Source: Gnetum montanum (taxonomy: Eukaryota > Streptophyta > Gnetopsida > Gnetales > Gnetaceae). From it: DNA of 57,525 nucleotides. Each line of letters opens with the position of its first letter. Position 1 is the first letter of the stretch. A program made the translations under genes and the position numbers. This document shows, in pieces, positions 21,701 through 34,189 of the stretch. The notes below the pieces were generated by a model that saw only the letters and a program-made list of their open reading frames with translations, searched no databases and was not told the origin of the DNA. Location of the stretch: the NCBI GenBank assembly GCA_015680685.1, contig MNCI01028452.1:296153-353677 (forward strand). The letters are read 5' to 3'.

Positions 21701-22946
21701 TTAACGTAAAGCTAACAGGAATGCAACCACTCCACCATCATCATACCCGTATGTAGAGTTCAACAAGCAGCTAGGAATTTAAGTGGCAGAGAACATATAT
21801 AAAACAAACGCAACAATGCAAATCCATGTACGCTTGCTTTCTCTTATTTATCATTTTTGGCTGTTGCGCTATAGGTCAACAACGTCACTTATATATTTTA
21901 TAATTTTTTTATTAAAATCTTTGATGACAACAATGAAATGTTAATCGCGAGCTGTATTCACCGGTGCATACGTATAGTCATGTCATATAGTTTTTGTTCC
22001 AACAACACCCAAATTTTTTGTTGCTATTTAAATTATAAAACCAAGTTAACAAGTCGAAAAACGAAAATGCTTTGCTACTTTTCAAATATCTAAAATATTA
22101 AAATATAATACTTATTAGCCGCCGAACGACCATTACAGCCTCCGAATTTAATATTCAGACCTTTAAATACTCTTTCATCCAACAAATCAGGAGGAATGAT
22201 TGAGACCGTAACTGCATCGTGTATCATGCGAGTAGCCAACATTTACCATTATATTAAATTCTTGACAAACAAACAAAACCTAGACTGTCGAAACTCCTCT
22301 GTTGGGCAAAATACATATGATTAAAATTGCCAGTTTCACATAAAACATAGAAAATTTCGAAGTATACCATTACCCTCTCATGCGTCGCTAAAACAGACAG
22401 ATCATACGTTGCCCTTGATAACATTACGTTCGTATCTGCTGGGTTACAGCCTCGAGAGTACTTCAGCTACATATGGAAGGACAAGAAGGAAACTAAATTC
22501 CCGGCAAAATTAAGCATTCGGATGAGAGACGAATTCGATGTGTTATTTTTGTGATACGAAGGACCATTCAGTAAATTAAACATGTATATTGATAAAAAAG
22601 AATATCATGCGAGTCTTACCTCCTTGCATGACCAGAGGCAGAGAGTTTAAAATAAGAGCAAAACCACATCAACCTTGCACCAACAAAGCAGTTTAAAACA
22701 GTTAACAATTGAAAGTTGATCTTTACACCAGATCCCAACAAATGACAAACTAGAATTGGCTTACAAAAATCATCACATACGCGCGTTTATCATCAAGGTC
22801 ATCACACAAGGGATTATCTTAATAGGTTTTAAGGAGTTTGTGGGAACAGCTTCCATCATGTTTCTGCCAGTACCATTTAACAAGCCTGGCAAAGTCAATT
22901 GTCTGAATTGATGATTTTATCACAAATGACAGTCCGATGATGCAAT
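21701..22946. other. Sequence downstream of the VAP gene
   Basis: No convincing gene or transposon is seen. The part nearest 22946 should hold the VAP 3' UTR and polyadenylation region; I could not place a clear signal. Confidence 0.35.
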
Positions 22947-25273
22947 CTATGAATGGAAGAAATATCCAATAACAATTCCCACTAATCCAACAAATATTAC
23001 AAATAAAAAGGAAAACCCCATCTTGCTAACTCCTGGTTTTGATTTTTGCAGCATACCCTGAAAACATATAGCAGAAGTTGATACAAAGTAAATTAATGAG
23101 AAGAAAAGAATCCTTTTAACCTAGATTTCAGTATCAAAAGTAGACAGCATATGAAAAACTGTTAGTTCTATATTACAGATTTCCACACGCATCATTCCAT
23201 TTCGTTGTCTAACAAACTCAAACGCTAATACTACACCTATTCCGCTTACCAATTCCTTCAACTTAAATACTATTACTACCATTATTCCGCTTACCAATTC
23301 CTTCATCAGGTGCTGCCGTTGCTGAAGTGCAGCATTCTTTTCTTCTGTTAACTTTGCAATTGCAGATATCGCCTACAATTTTTAGAAAAGGATTTAGGCA
23401 AATTGCTATTCCTCAGAGTTATCTTGACATAATAAGGATATAAACAGTATTGATGTAGTATGCAGCTTAAACAATCTAAATGTCTTAATGTAAACCCGCC
23501 TTTCCAACAGTATTATCATATCAACTCCTAATCAACTGAAAAGTAAATACGTAGAATTTGATCATAGGAATAAGATTTGAGAACTAAAAATTGTCGAACC
23601 AAATTGGATGGCAAAGGTCAACTATCTTTAAATACTTTATACTACAAGAATAACAAGAGAGACAAAAAAACAAAAACAAAAAAGCTCACTTGGTCATATT
23701 TTGTCTTCAAATCACCTAGGTCCCTCGGCACCTATTGAGTCAGGTCGGAGAAATGCATATCTCAAGAATCAGTTTTAAAAAAAAATAAATTATAGAGACA
23801 AGATATGAAAAACAAAGCTGCACTGAAATAAAAGTAAGAAAATCAAGCCCTCAAGTATTATAAAAAAAAACACACCAAAAACACTGAGGAAAACAGTCAT
23901 ATGAAAGTTATTGTACATATTATAAAATCATAAGAAGGAATGATGCATCCACTGCTTACTTGATCCGAGGAGGAAACGACAGCGGCAAAACTATCCGGAA
24001 CAGCTCGGCTTGGAGCCATTCCTTCTTCTGCAGATTCCTCGATAGGAGGTGGGTTGGCAGGAGGTATATACACTACCCTCAGTTTGTTCTCCTCTAATAC
24101 CTTACCACCTTCTTTGGTAAACTACATACCAAATACTTATGTTAGTATTTATTGATTATTTTTAGTTAAAAATCAAGAAACTTTCAGGTGACTAGAATGT
24201 GCATACCATTTCTGCAGTGATGTCCTTCATGGTTGTCCCATCAGGTACAACAACACCCTGTACAAGAAATTTATCTTTGCACTGATAATCAGGAGGTGCT
24301 TCTTTCTGTGCTTGCATAGTAACTGAAAAACAGAAAGAAAAACATGCTTAAAAATCTCATCCATTGACTAACTTTTGGTTAACGGGCTGGGCAATAATAT
24401 GATGATTGATGAGCTCCATTGCTCCTACCTGTCACGTGACAAGTAGACTTTGGATCAATCACCCCTGTATTGGGTCGCACACAATATTTCTTCGGAGAGG
24501 TGGTTTTTACCTTAAGATAAAATCAACAGGAGAAAACAAAAACATTGGAATGTTTAGTATATCAGAATGGAACTTTCGGTGAAACACCAAAATATGCCAA
24601 ATATTTTTAAAAGATAAAAACAAAATTCCAATTTACGTATGAAAAATTCATCTGCATAACACATGAATGAAATCAAGGAGTACCTTGAAAGCAACGTAAC
24701 TTTCAGTATTGTTCACTAGCTGAAGCGTACATGAACTTTGCTTTTTCAACTCAACTACACATCAACGATGGCCAGAAAGCATGTTATTAACTACACAAGA
24801 ATTGTGTTTGCAAAAAGCGATGACTTTTAAATTATGGTTTAAATTAAGGGTCTTTCAAAGTGAGCAAAAACCAATGAAGAACGTCATGAAATAAACCTCA
24901 TAGGTTTAGAAAAAAAATTAAAAAAAATGTTGCTCTGCATATCACGTAAATTTGTAAATAGATACACTAGCGTTTTACCCGAGATCGCTAACAATTCTGA
25001 AGGGAAAGAAGCACAATAATATTCATATATACAGTACCTTATTCAGTTTCCATTTCAGTTTATTCAGGAAAAGGAAAGACATATCCGTTGATTTTAATAC
25101 TACAGATAAATGTATATGCTGGCTTTGTTTGATTTAAAGAAATCCTAAAAAGCCGAAGCTGCGCCGGAAGAAATAACAGCATCTGGTTTGCAAAGCCACG
25201 CAACTGATAATTAAAAGTACTCACATGGAAATCTGAGTTCTCCCGGTTGAATTGTCAGAAGTTCGTTCGTCAT
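22947..25273 (-). CDS. VAP27-type vesicle-associated protein (MSP domain, tail anchor)
   Basis: VAP proteins anchor in the ER membrane and tether it to other membranes and the cytoskeleton by binding FFAT-motif partners. Eight exons can be read on the minus strand: 25273–25225, 24754–24684, 24510–24429, 24322–24207, 24121–23960, 23731–23690, 23372–23295 and 23057–22947. All introns are GT–AG, phases agree, and the total is 711 nt: 236 residues plus stop, the usual length. Residues 1–125 form the MSP domain: start [16 protein letters not shown], then the VAP signature [15 protein letters not shown] in exon 3. Exon 7 encodes a short coiled coil ([18 protein letters not shown]). Exon 8 ends in a hydrophobic tail anchor ([18 protein letters not shown]) with a GxxxG dimerisation motif. 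No stop or frameshift: the only intact host gene seen. Exact paralogue not assigned. Confidence 0.95.
23250..23294 (-). promoter_or_regulatory. Duplicated splice donor after VAP exon 7
   Basis: The exon 7 end and donor (AAGGAATTG then GTAAGCGGAATA) is repeated exactly 45 bp downstream on the minus strand (second donor GT at 23249–23248). Use of the second donor would add 15 codons without a stop or frame change, between the coiled coil and the tail anchor. The first donor gives the family-typical protein, so it is the likely main site. Confidence 0.7.
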
Positions 25274-26440
25274 GGCTGAATTTGCAGACCGCTCCTTGAA
25301 TTTCCAAGAACGATCACCAAAGATAAGGGACACACCAACTATCACGGATTCAAAACACTATGTCTGCATTAAATACAGCACCAACCGCGTCAGAAGATCA
25401 TCGACCACAGATCTTTGAAGTTCAACTACCATAGAAATCTAAACAAAACTGTTGAAGGCGCCGCAAGCAGCAACTGTTGATCCAACTGAGATCCGCATAA
25501 AATTCAGAATGCAACAGCGATAAAAACGAGCCGCAAGGGCTTAGTTTCCAAAACATGAACGCACAAGAAAGCGCAATATCACGACATAAGCCCTAACATT
25601 CGAAATGCGGTACGGCAAACGATGAAACAGCGACGCAAGGCAGCTATTCCAATTCACGAAAATCGAAAATCGCACGCGGCACCGACCGATGCGCACCAAA
25701 ACGGAAGCTTCGATCTGCTGCAATTGCTCAGAATTTGCGGAGGAGGAGGAAGGAGAAACGGCTAGGACCTACGACGACACTCCCGATAGAGAGGAGCATA
25801 AAAAAAACCTAGCATCATCATCATCAGCAGCAGCAGCAAGTACCAGCAAAAGCAAAATCAAAATGGCAAGGCAAACCGAACGAAGGAACGAAATGACAAA
25901 TGAAAGCAAGCAAGCAAGCAAGCAAACAAGCAAGCAAGCAGCCAGGGCTTTTCTCGTGCAGTGAAAACGGCAAGAAACGCTTTTACTTACATATCACAAA
26001 GAAAAACTGCCGTATTTGAAAGCTAAGCTAAGCCTGGCTTAGATTTTGCCGTTGCCGCTGTTGCTGCTGTGTTGTTGCTGTTGTTCACGAATCCTCTTTG
26101 TTGTATATAGAGGATGTGCTTTGCTGTGACGAAATTTCTGGTACAAACAAACATCCAGCAAATACGAGCGAGGCGAGGCCACACAAGGCAAGCAAACGCC
26201 GAATAAAGCAACGCATCGTGAGCTAACCAAGGAAGTAAAGCTCAGATAAAAAACCAAAAACACAAGAAGCGTGGTCCATGGGCCAACGTGTGTCCCTCTG
26301 CCACGTGTCGGTTTCTCCTTGTAGAAAACCGGCTACTGCCGGTGCCCGGCAGGCGCGGCTGCTCAGAACGTCAGGTGGCCTCTGGTAGAGATCATAATTA
26401 CGCCATTTCACCGTGCATGTGGGTTTTCCGTTTTTTCTTT
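25274..26440 (-). promoter_or_regulatory. 5' UTR and probable promoter region of the VAP gene
   Basis: Distinctly GC- and CpG-richer than the surroundings, as for promoters of active genes. It contains short repeats that would lie in the 5' leader or promoter: ATC/AGC triplets at about 25813–25840 and a CAAG tetranucleotide array at 25906–25940. Several short open frames occur on both strands (e.g. 25689–25964 plus) but show no known domain. Transcription start, TATA box and any 5' UTR intron could not be fixed. Confidence 0.5.
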
Positions 26441-27603
26441 TTTTTTTATCTTTTTCGTCTAATTTGTCGGTTTTCTTAAAATTTTGATTTTCCAGCGCAG
26501 GGTCGGTGCTTTTCGCCTATAAGTACTGGATGATGGGAGTCCATTGATGGCTTTTACAGCTGTGATGGGTCAATTGAGCTTAGAAATATGAAGCTTGGTT
26601 CTCTGGTTGTTATTAAAAGTTTGAGTTAGTTTGTCAAAAGCAAGAAAGAAGGAAAGAAAGAACGCATGTACGTTGTTTATGTTTATTTTGCCATTATATT
26701 TTGTGTTATACGTACTGTCGCCGACTGTGAGAGAGACATCACTGGCCGTAACGTTTCTTTGTGGCTTTCAATGAGTAAAGTTGAAAATGCTTTGTTTTGT
26801 TCCCCCATTTAGAATCGTCATGGAAATGGAATACTTATTAACAACGTTAAGCTCGCCTCCAAAGGAATCACTGTCACATTAGCTTGAGAGCCTTTTGGTA
26901 GAATAGCTTATTAGCCTTTGGGTAATATTTGCCTGTATGCAAAGAATCAAGATGACCAATTGAACTATGTTTTCATGGACTTGGATTTAGTTCATTTATT
27001 GTAAACTTGCATATAGATAGTGACCTGAATGTTCTTTGCTATGTCCTATGTTGATGTATTGGATTTGTTTAGTTTCATTTTTATTTTATTTTATTTTTGC
27101 TTGCACCAAGTTTTGAATAGGATGCCAATTACCGATCATAGATAGTAACACCAAATAATATTCTATTCATAACACGCAAAGGGAGTCTTTAGTAAATAAT
27201 ATTCTTTCCATGATACTCTAGGGAAAGCTTATGCTAAATAATATTCCATACATAACATCAACATTTTTGTTTCAAGCAAATCCATGGCTCTTTATGTTTA
27301 TGTTTTTGTATTGCAATGCACAAGGAATGAAATTCATAAGGGCAATGGAAGCATGCATGAAAAACAACAATCCATGAGAACTCAAAAATGTTTGTAGCAC
27401 AATGTTTATGACCAAACTTGTAAATAGTTATCTTTCTCATCATGCAATCATAACAATTTGACCAAATTTGTTATGGAGAACATCTAATTTGATAAAATGG
27501 CCACTTGGATATATTCTCAATCTATTTTTATGCAAATTAATAGATTTATAGATGAAGTAAATCTTTTTCTACAAATAAAAAACATGAATCTGGTAAGATA
27601 TCA
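26441..27603. other. Intergenic sequence with a 41-bp minisatellite
   Basis: No gene recognised. 27153–27262 has three imperfect units, each starting AAATAATATTC (27153, 27194, 27236). The right edge at 27603 precedes the target duplication of element C. Confidence 0.45.
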
Positions 27604-27608
27604 CTTCT

Positions 27609-28444
27609 TGATGAGTAGCAAGGTACCCCTATGCCCAACCATATGAATCACTAAGGCGTTACGTGCTATTCGGTCAAATTCTGTGGACCTATAGTTATCT
27701 CATACACTAGTTCCTCTAGGAAGTGAAACAACGTTGAGAACATCAACTACACTTGTAAGGCTCAAGGGTATGGTTTAAGTGTAATTGAGGTATATGAATT
27801 TTTATCATTTTTATATTTTATAGATGTAATCACCTACAATAAGAATAAGAGTAGAGTAAATTGAAAACTAGTGTCTATTGCCTAGCTAGCCTAACATAAG
27901 TAACTGCCCCACTTTCTTGGACACATCATAAACACATATAGCAATGTTGGGCTACCAAATGTTAAGCGTTGCTAAGTTACCAATTACTATATGAATGCTC
28001 GAAGTGGTCATGCTTGTGTTCATTAATTGCTTAATCAAATGCATTAAAGTAAAGAACAAAAAAGTAGAATGCATTGAAGAAAATATTAAGCTATTCTCAG
28101 TGCTACAAGGATTGTCAAAAGAGTTTGTTTTATTCCCGTCACACTATTGCACTCAGGTACATCAGTGCTTAGACAAAGAACTATACACACTTTAGACTCC
28201 TTCTATGGGCACTCAAAAAATATTTTAATTCTAGGGAGAAGAAACAACAAGAGCTTCGCTACCTTGCCTGAAAACTGAAAATTGACTAATGAATTACTTC
28301 CAAAACTAGAGCCTAGGTGTGGTATTTATAAACTTAGGGTATGTACCTTGATGTTGAATCCAGGCCCCGATGTCGCATACGCAATGTTGTGGCCCTGACG
28401 TCATGTACCCGCCATCATGGTCAACATCAAACGGTGATTCATCA
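27609..28444 (-). repeat. LTR C-left (3' LTR of element C)
   Basis: 836 bp; TATA box on the minus strand at 28323–28330. U3 (28331–28444) contains TGACGTCA at about 28398–28405 and several CG/TG-ending dyads. The purine-rich GTGGGGGTA (minus strand) directly inside is the priming tract for plus-strand DNA. Confidence 0.93.
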
Positions 28445-28456
28445 TACCCCCACGAC

Positions 28457-30350
28457 TAAATGGAAACTCGTTCTTAAGTGAAGAAGAGAAGGAACAGGTT
28501 CTTTATAATATAACATATTGGGTAGGTATGGGATTATTGACTAACATGACAAACTAACTTAGATGAAACAGACATATAGATTCTGAGTGCCCAACTGTAC
28601 AGAATTACAATTTTTACAACATTGGGTGTTCATGAGAAGAGGAGTGAACACCTTGGAGAATATTAACATCCAACACCTCTTGGTAGCAAGAGAATGAGAG
28701 AGAGAGAGAAGAAATCCTTTGATCACAAATGGTCCTCATTATGTGTTATCGCTGCATCATCCTTGGTGAAGATAGTCCTGCTTCTAGTCCATGCTTCCCA
28801 CTACAATCACAATAGGATCATGAATTAGTATGCAATGTGTAACACATAATTGTTAAATGCCTTGTCTCGTTGATGGTTACACTCGGCTAGGTTGTGATTG
28901 TGGTTAATTGGTTCCTTGAGTCGTGTTAGCAGGAAGGTTGACAGATAAGGTTAATTAAAGTAAGCAGTCCATTAAATTTGAAAACGTTCAATACAAGGAA
29001 ATATTTGAAGAGGATATAAAAATTCACAACAATGAAAAGAAAAATTCACTGAAAGCTATTTTGAAGATGTGTACAATTGGATGTCATTGATGGGGTAAAT
29101 AGAAAGAATTTAATTGTAAAAATGTCTAAGGGTATTGAACTTAACTAACCTAGCCAAAAGATATGCAAGTGGGTCCTCCCCAAAGCAAGCATAGGCCTTT
29201 TATGCCCTTGCATAACTTCAAACCAAAGAGTCCGTGGGCTCCATGGATAATTAATGGTTACAGAAGGTTAAGTACAAAAACCTGGAAGTAACTAACTAAG
29301 AATTCCAACACATTAAACTAGGACATTGAACCAAAACATGAAATTGGCAATGAGGTGGAACATGGAAAGCATAGATGGATAAGAGAGAGTGTGTGGAATG
29401 GAGTTCCTAATTACAGTCACATGAAGTCTCTTGTGGATTTTGTGGTTAAATGACTTGATAGGATCCATCCTTAGTCCAGACCAAAACCAACCACTTTTAG
29501 TGACTTTGCATTGATATTCTAAGACCAATCCATCCCCCGAGACACAAGAGTGCTCCCACAAAACAACCACTGTTCTAAATTAGAGAAGAAGTAGGTAGTA
29601 AGGAAGGGCCTTAGTTAGAGGAGACAAGTCCCATAACTAGTACTTGTAGCCCATTTATTTTGTCTAAGGGGCATGTTTTGAATTCCCATTATTTTTTTTT
29701 GTTGAAATGGGAACCACACAATGCAAAGACATGCATTTATTTTGTCCAAGGGGTTTCTTTGAATCCTCATCTTTTTCTCTTTTTTTTTTCTTCTTGATGA
29801 GAACCACACCATGCGAGGATGTATGTATTTATTTTGTCCAAGGGGTGTGCTTTGAGTCCTCATCATTTTTTTATGAGAACCACACCATGCAAGGACTTAT
29901 TCAACTTTCTTTATTGATTGGCACGGAACAGTAAGAAATTCATGGAAACACACATGCACCCAGGCAAACAGAAAAGTACAAAGAATACCGAATCCCCTTG
30001 AAACCACACCATGTTCAATCCTATGAATCCTTCCCAATTTTGAAAACTACCAATGTCACAAATTTATTAAAGTTTTATTAGTGAAAAAGGGATTGCACAT
30101 TTCCAAAACAAGGAAAACTATAGAGTGTGTGGATGGGTGGATGTTGTGAACTCATTGCCTATTACATGAAAAAGAAACCATGTCCTAATTATCTGTAATG
30201 AAATTTAAAGCCAGCAGCCAGACACCAACATGCAAATAACAAAAATAGTACATACCACCATCAAGTAACAGATTACCAATGTACTTGGCACTTATTAACA
30301 AAAAGTTAGAAAATCACACCAAATAAAATAAAATATAGAAGAAAGTGTAA
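28457..30350 (-). other. Post-pol region of element C
   Basis: About 1.9 kb between the T-rich block (30360–30500) and the 3' LTR. Element A has its coiled-coil ORF in this place, but here the longest minus-strand frames (29313–29570, 29615–29866) show no similarity to it. Apart from the tandem repeats, nothing is recognised. Confidence 0.45.
29640..29900. repeat. Tandem repeats in the post-pol region of element C
   Basis: Three units with ATTTATTTTGTCYAAGGGG near 29653, 29735 and 29827, each followed by a T-rich stretch and GAACCACACCATGC-like sequence; unit spacing is 82 and 93 bp. The location between pol and the 3' LTR is known to collect tandem repeats in Tat/Athila-type elements. Confidence 0.75.
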
Positions 30351-30520
30351 ATTATTTAAGAAATATCAAATGTACTAACAATGGTGTAAAACAAAAATTA
30401 GAAAAGATTAATAACATAAAAACAAAAAGATGTAAAACAAAGAACAGGTAAAACAAAAAGTTGTAAAATGAAAAATGTGTAAAACAAAAAAGATAAAAAA
30501 TTGAGGAGCTGCTTGAATGG

Positions 30521-31720
30521 TTAGCATGGTTGGCCATCTTTCCCACGACTAAGTTGAAAGGAGGAGATTCGAAATATGGAGCGTGGTTGTCCATCAGATG
30601 AGGTGCTTGTTGTGTTAGCTAGTGTATGCTCATGAAAAGGTTTAATTTGTTGGATGTTAAGAAGCTGTTTCTTACTTGGGCTCTCACGTTTATAGATCAT
30701 CATGGCCCTTGAAGGAAAATTTTTATAAATGATATAAGGTCCTTCCTACAATGTCTGGAACTTAGTTCGTTGAGGTACATGTGTGGGGTTCCAGTAGAGA
30801 ACCTTATCTTCTGGTTGAAATTTAACTTTTCTAATTTTTAGGTCATGACACTTTTTGTTATAAACCTTGTGTAACTCATTAAATGATAAGGCCACTAATC
30901 GATTTTCATCTAGCAAGTTGAGATTCATTAATATTTCTTTTTGGGCAAGACTTAAGTCAAGGTCAAGGTCACAAGTCGTTGAAAGTGTACGGAGTTTAGA
31001 TTAAATAGGAAGTATTGGTAGTTTGCTGTACACAAGCTCATAGCGAAAGTAGCCTATAGGAATTTTCCAAGTTGAGTGGTAGGCCCAAAGGGCATCATAG
31101 AGTTTTCTGCTCCAGTCCTTCCTATACTTGATAGTAGTTCTTGTTAGTAGTTTTGTTATTTCCCTATTGGTGACCTTAGCTTGACCATTATCTTAGGGAT
31201 GGTAAGGTGTTGTGAGTTTGTGTTCAACCCCTAAGTGTTGCATGAGCTTTCGAAAAATAGTGCCTATAAAATGAGTTTCATTGTCAGAAATCAATGCACA
31301 TGGCACACCAAACTTGTTTACAACATTTTGTTGTACAAACCGAGTAGCAATAGAGGATGTACAGTCGATGACTACTGTTGCTTCTGCCCATTTTGTACAA
31401 TAGTCAATAGCAACTATGATGTACACCTTTCCATTTGACATGAGCATGATGGGACCCATGAAATCAATGCCCCAAATGTTGAATGGTTCTAATGGTTGAA
31501 TCCACTGTTGAGGTCCCTCCATTTGAGTAGTCATTCCACCATTCCATTGGCATCATTCACGAGAGCAAATGAAATGGTAAGCATCCTTAAAGAGTGTTGA
31601 CCAATAGTACCCTGCCATTAGGATTTTAATGGCTAAGCATCTCCTAACATAGTGTCTTCCACAAGGACCTTCATGAGTGTCTTGGAGCATGTGCAGTTGA
31701 TCAGCATCAATGAACCAAGC
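30521..31720 (-). pseudogene. Integrase of element C
   Basis: Minus strand. The zinc-binding part (about 31710–31560) has HEGPCGRHYVRR and a later C-x-x-C-like pair. The catalytic core has FNIWGIDFMGP (first Asp) and SDNETHFIG (second Asp), then LTTPYHP; the following Q-x-N-G region reaches a stop at 31195. The C-terminal part is at 30928–30746 and 30703–30560. At least three stops split the domain. The same order is seen in element A on the plus strand. Confidence 0.85.
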
Positions 31721-31899
31721 CATTGGTGCACACCTTGTAGAGGTGTTTGTTGATCTCCATGAAGTGCTTTACCTGGTGAAGAAACTATTGTTTCCTCTGG
31801 TGGTCCAACCCTTGTGGCATCTCTTAAGTGAGAAGATAGGTGATAATGTTATCATACCATTTTGGCGCATTGGACATTTGTTTAGTTACTACCCGAGAA

Positions 31900-32400
31900 A
31901 AGAGAAGTTCATTAGGAAACATGTTAGAGAGTGGGCTTTCTTTCTCTTTGTTGTCCCATCACAACTGAGACAAGTGAACAACGACCACATTCTTAGTGCC
32001 CTTCTGATCTACCATTGTAAGATCAAATTCCTACAAGATCAACAACCACCATATGACATGGGGGATCATCGTTGGCTCGTTCATTAGGAAGCGGATAACA
32101 CTATGGTCTGTGTGCACAAACACCTTGTATCCAAGAACATAGTGCCTGAACTTCTCTAGAGCAAACACCGCCACCATCGATTCTTTTTCTATAGTGGTGT
32201 AGTTCAATTGTGCACCCACAATGCTTCGACTAGCACAGTGGATGTAGTAGGGACATTTCTTGTCATCTAACTACATTAGCATAGCTCCCAAAGCATAATT
32301 TGATGCATCTATCATGATATGAAATGGTTTGGACTAGCGAGGTGCTTGTAGAATTAGAGTTTTCACAAGCTTTTATTTCAATTATTGAAACACTTTTTTC
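31900..32400 (-). pseudogene. RNase H of element C
   Basis: 32219–32031 reads GAQLNYTTIEKESMVAVFALEKFRH... with YKVFVHTDHSVIRFLM, the typical gypsy RNase H tail containing the TDH catalytic Asp. The upstream part to 32400 has the ASNYALGA-type start, broken by stops. Confidence 0.8.
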
Positions 32401-33190
32401 ACATTCTGAGGTCTAGACAAAAGGAGCATCTATTTTGGTTAGTTTGACCAATGGTTTTACAATCTTAGAGAAATTCTCTATGAAACATCGGTAGTAGCCA
32501 GTGTGTCCAAGGAATGATTGAACATCTTTAACTATTTCTAACTAGAGAGTTATTCCTTAGATGACCCTTATTTTTTGCTTACAAGATTTTGTGCCCCAAT
32601 ATAATGCCCTCTTAGACCATGAGGTGACTTTTCTACTAATTGAGCCGTAAGTTAGTTTCAACACATCTTTTTAGCACTTGCTTAAGGTTCTCTAGGGCTT
32701 ACTCAAATGTAGCTCCATAGTTGGAGAAGTCATCCATGAAGACTTCTACACCACTACCGATTTGCTGTTGAAAGATGCTTAGGACCAGGCGTTGAAATGT
32801 GGTAGGGGCATTGCATAGACCAAATAACATCTTACGATATGCAAAAGTCCCATACAAACTTGTAACCATTGTCTTTGCTTAGTCCTCTAGTGTAATTTGA
32901 ATTTGGTTATAGCCACTATAACCATCTAGGAAGCTGTAGTAGTAATGCCTTGATATTGTGTTAAGCACCTAGTTAACAAATGGCAATGGGAAGTGATCCT
33001 TGAATGTTGCCATATTCAATAGCTTGAAATCAATGCAAACCCACGACTTACCACCTTTCTTTGGTATAATTACAAGTGGACTAACCCACTCACTGTCCAT
33101 AATGGGATAGATAAACCTTGCCTTAAGGAGTTGCTCGATTTCCTTCTTGACAATTTGTTTTAATTTGGGGTTCAATCGCCTTTATGGCTG
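32400..33190 (-). pseudogene. Reverse transcriptase of element C
   Basis: 33175–32969 encodes the RT N-terminus (KKEIEQLLKARFIYPI, then VSPLVIIPKKGGKSW). The active site FMDD, in VEVFMDDFSNYG, lies at 32729–32740; this FMDDF form is characteristic of Athila/Tat-group elements. Stops occur in the fingers and after the active site. Confidence 0.85.
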
Positions 33191-33589
33191 TCATTTTGGC
33201 TTCATGGCTAGGTCAGTGTAAATGCGATGTTGGCATATCCTAGGATCAATCCCTATGAGTTCAGGATATGGCCAAGCAAAAGCTGCTGACCATCTTTCAA
33301 CTACTTTCAATAGCATCTCTTTCTATTCTGGAGCAAGTCGTACATTGATTTTAACCGACTTCTTATTTTTCAAAAATACATATTCCATTCCAGCCGATAA
33401 TGTTTTCAATTCAGGGCTGTTGCTTGAAGTTCTTAAGAATTTCCAACTCTTTGCAAGGTATCATTATTTGTATCATCAGAGAGTTGGTGATGAACTTGCT
33501 CAAGTTTATCCATGCTTGTGACATATTCACATGTCAGGTTCTCAGCTAGTTCCATGCAAAGTGTGCTACTTTCTGAATCAGCAATAAGC

Positions 33590-34186
33590 CACTAGGTGCC
33601 CTCCTGTTTGGTGGATATTGCGTATAGACACCTTTGAATTTTTGTTTCTAGCACACACTGCTTACATGTAGAGACAGATGCTTGCTTTATGGCCCAAAGT
33701 TTTTGCACACAATTGCACCCACTATCACTGTACACGATGCATGGAACTCTCTTCTTCTTGATCTTTCCAAATGCATTTTCTTTAGAGATTTCTAGGGAAA
33801 TATCTCTAATGCCCATTCTTGTGTCTATGGTGCTTAACCATGCTCTTCCCATGATCCCCTTTGTAGTTCTCCACTTCGATTACTAGGAAGTTGGTAGGAA
33901 AAGACCACCCACAGACAGTGGTCATAATGTCTTCTACCAGTTCCAATGGAATAGTGATGGACTAGTTTGCCAATTCCAATTTGATGTTACTCTTCTTAAG
34001 AGGAGGTAGGTTCCAGGCAGTGTACATCTCATGAGAAATCAAATTAACAACAAAACCTGAATCAAGAAGAGCCTTGCACAGTTCATTCGCAACAATATGC
34101 AAATAAATCAAAAGACTTCCAGGATCAACTAATTTCCTATGAAGGTTTGCTACATGGATCCAATTAGACACAGTGTGAGTAAGCAT
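33590..34186 (-). pseudogene. Aspartic protease of element C
   Basis: 34186–33962 contains CKALLDSGFVVNLIS, the retropepsin DSG active-site loop. 33852–33592 continues with GRAWLSTIDTRMGIRDISLE. The protease releases mature proteins from the polyprotein. Separated from RT by about 400 bp of decayed linker. Confidence 0.75.
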
Positions 34187-34189
34187 TAT

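Noticed and set aside
25689-25964. 91-codon open frame with poly-Ser/Lys content upstream of the VAP gene
   Set aside because: Contains microsatellites (AGC, CAAG) in the GC-rich 5' region of VAP on the opposite strand; no domain.
31710-32087. 125-codon plus-strand frame in element C
   Set aside because: Antisense shadow of the integrase zinc-binding and RNase H region of the minus-strand element.
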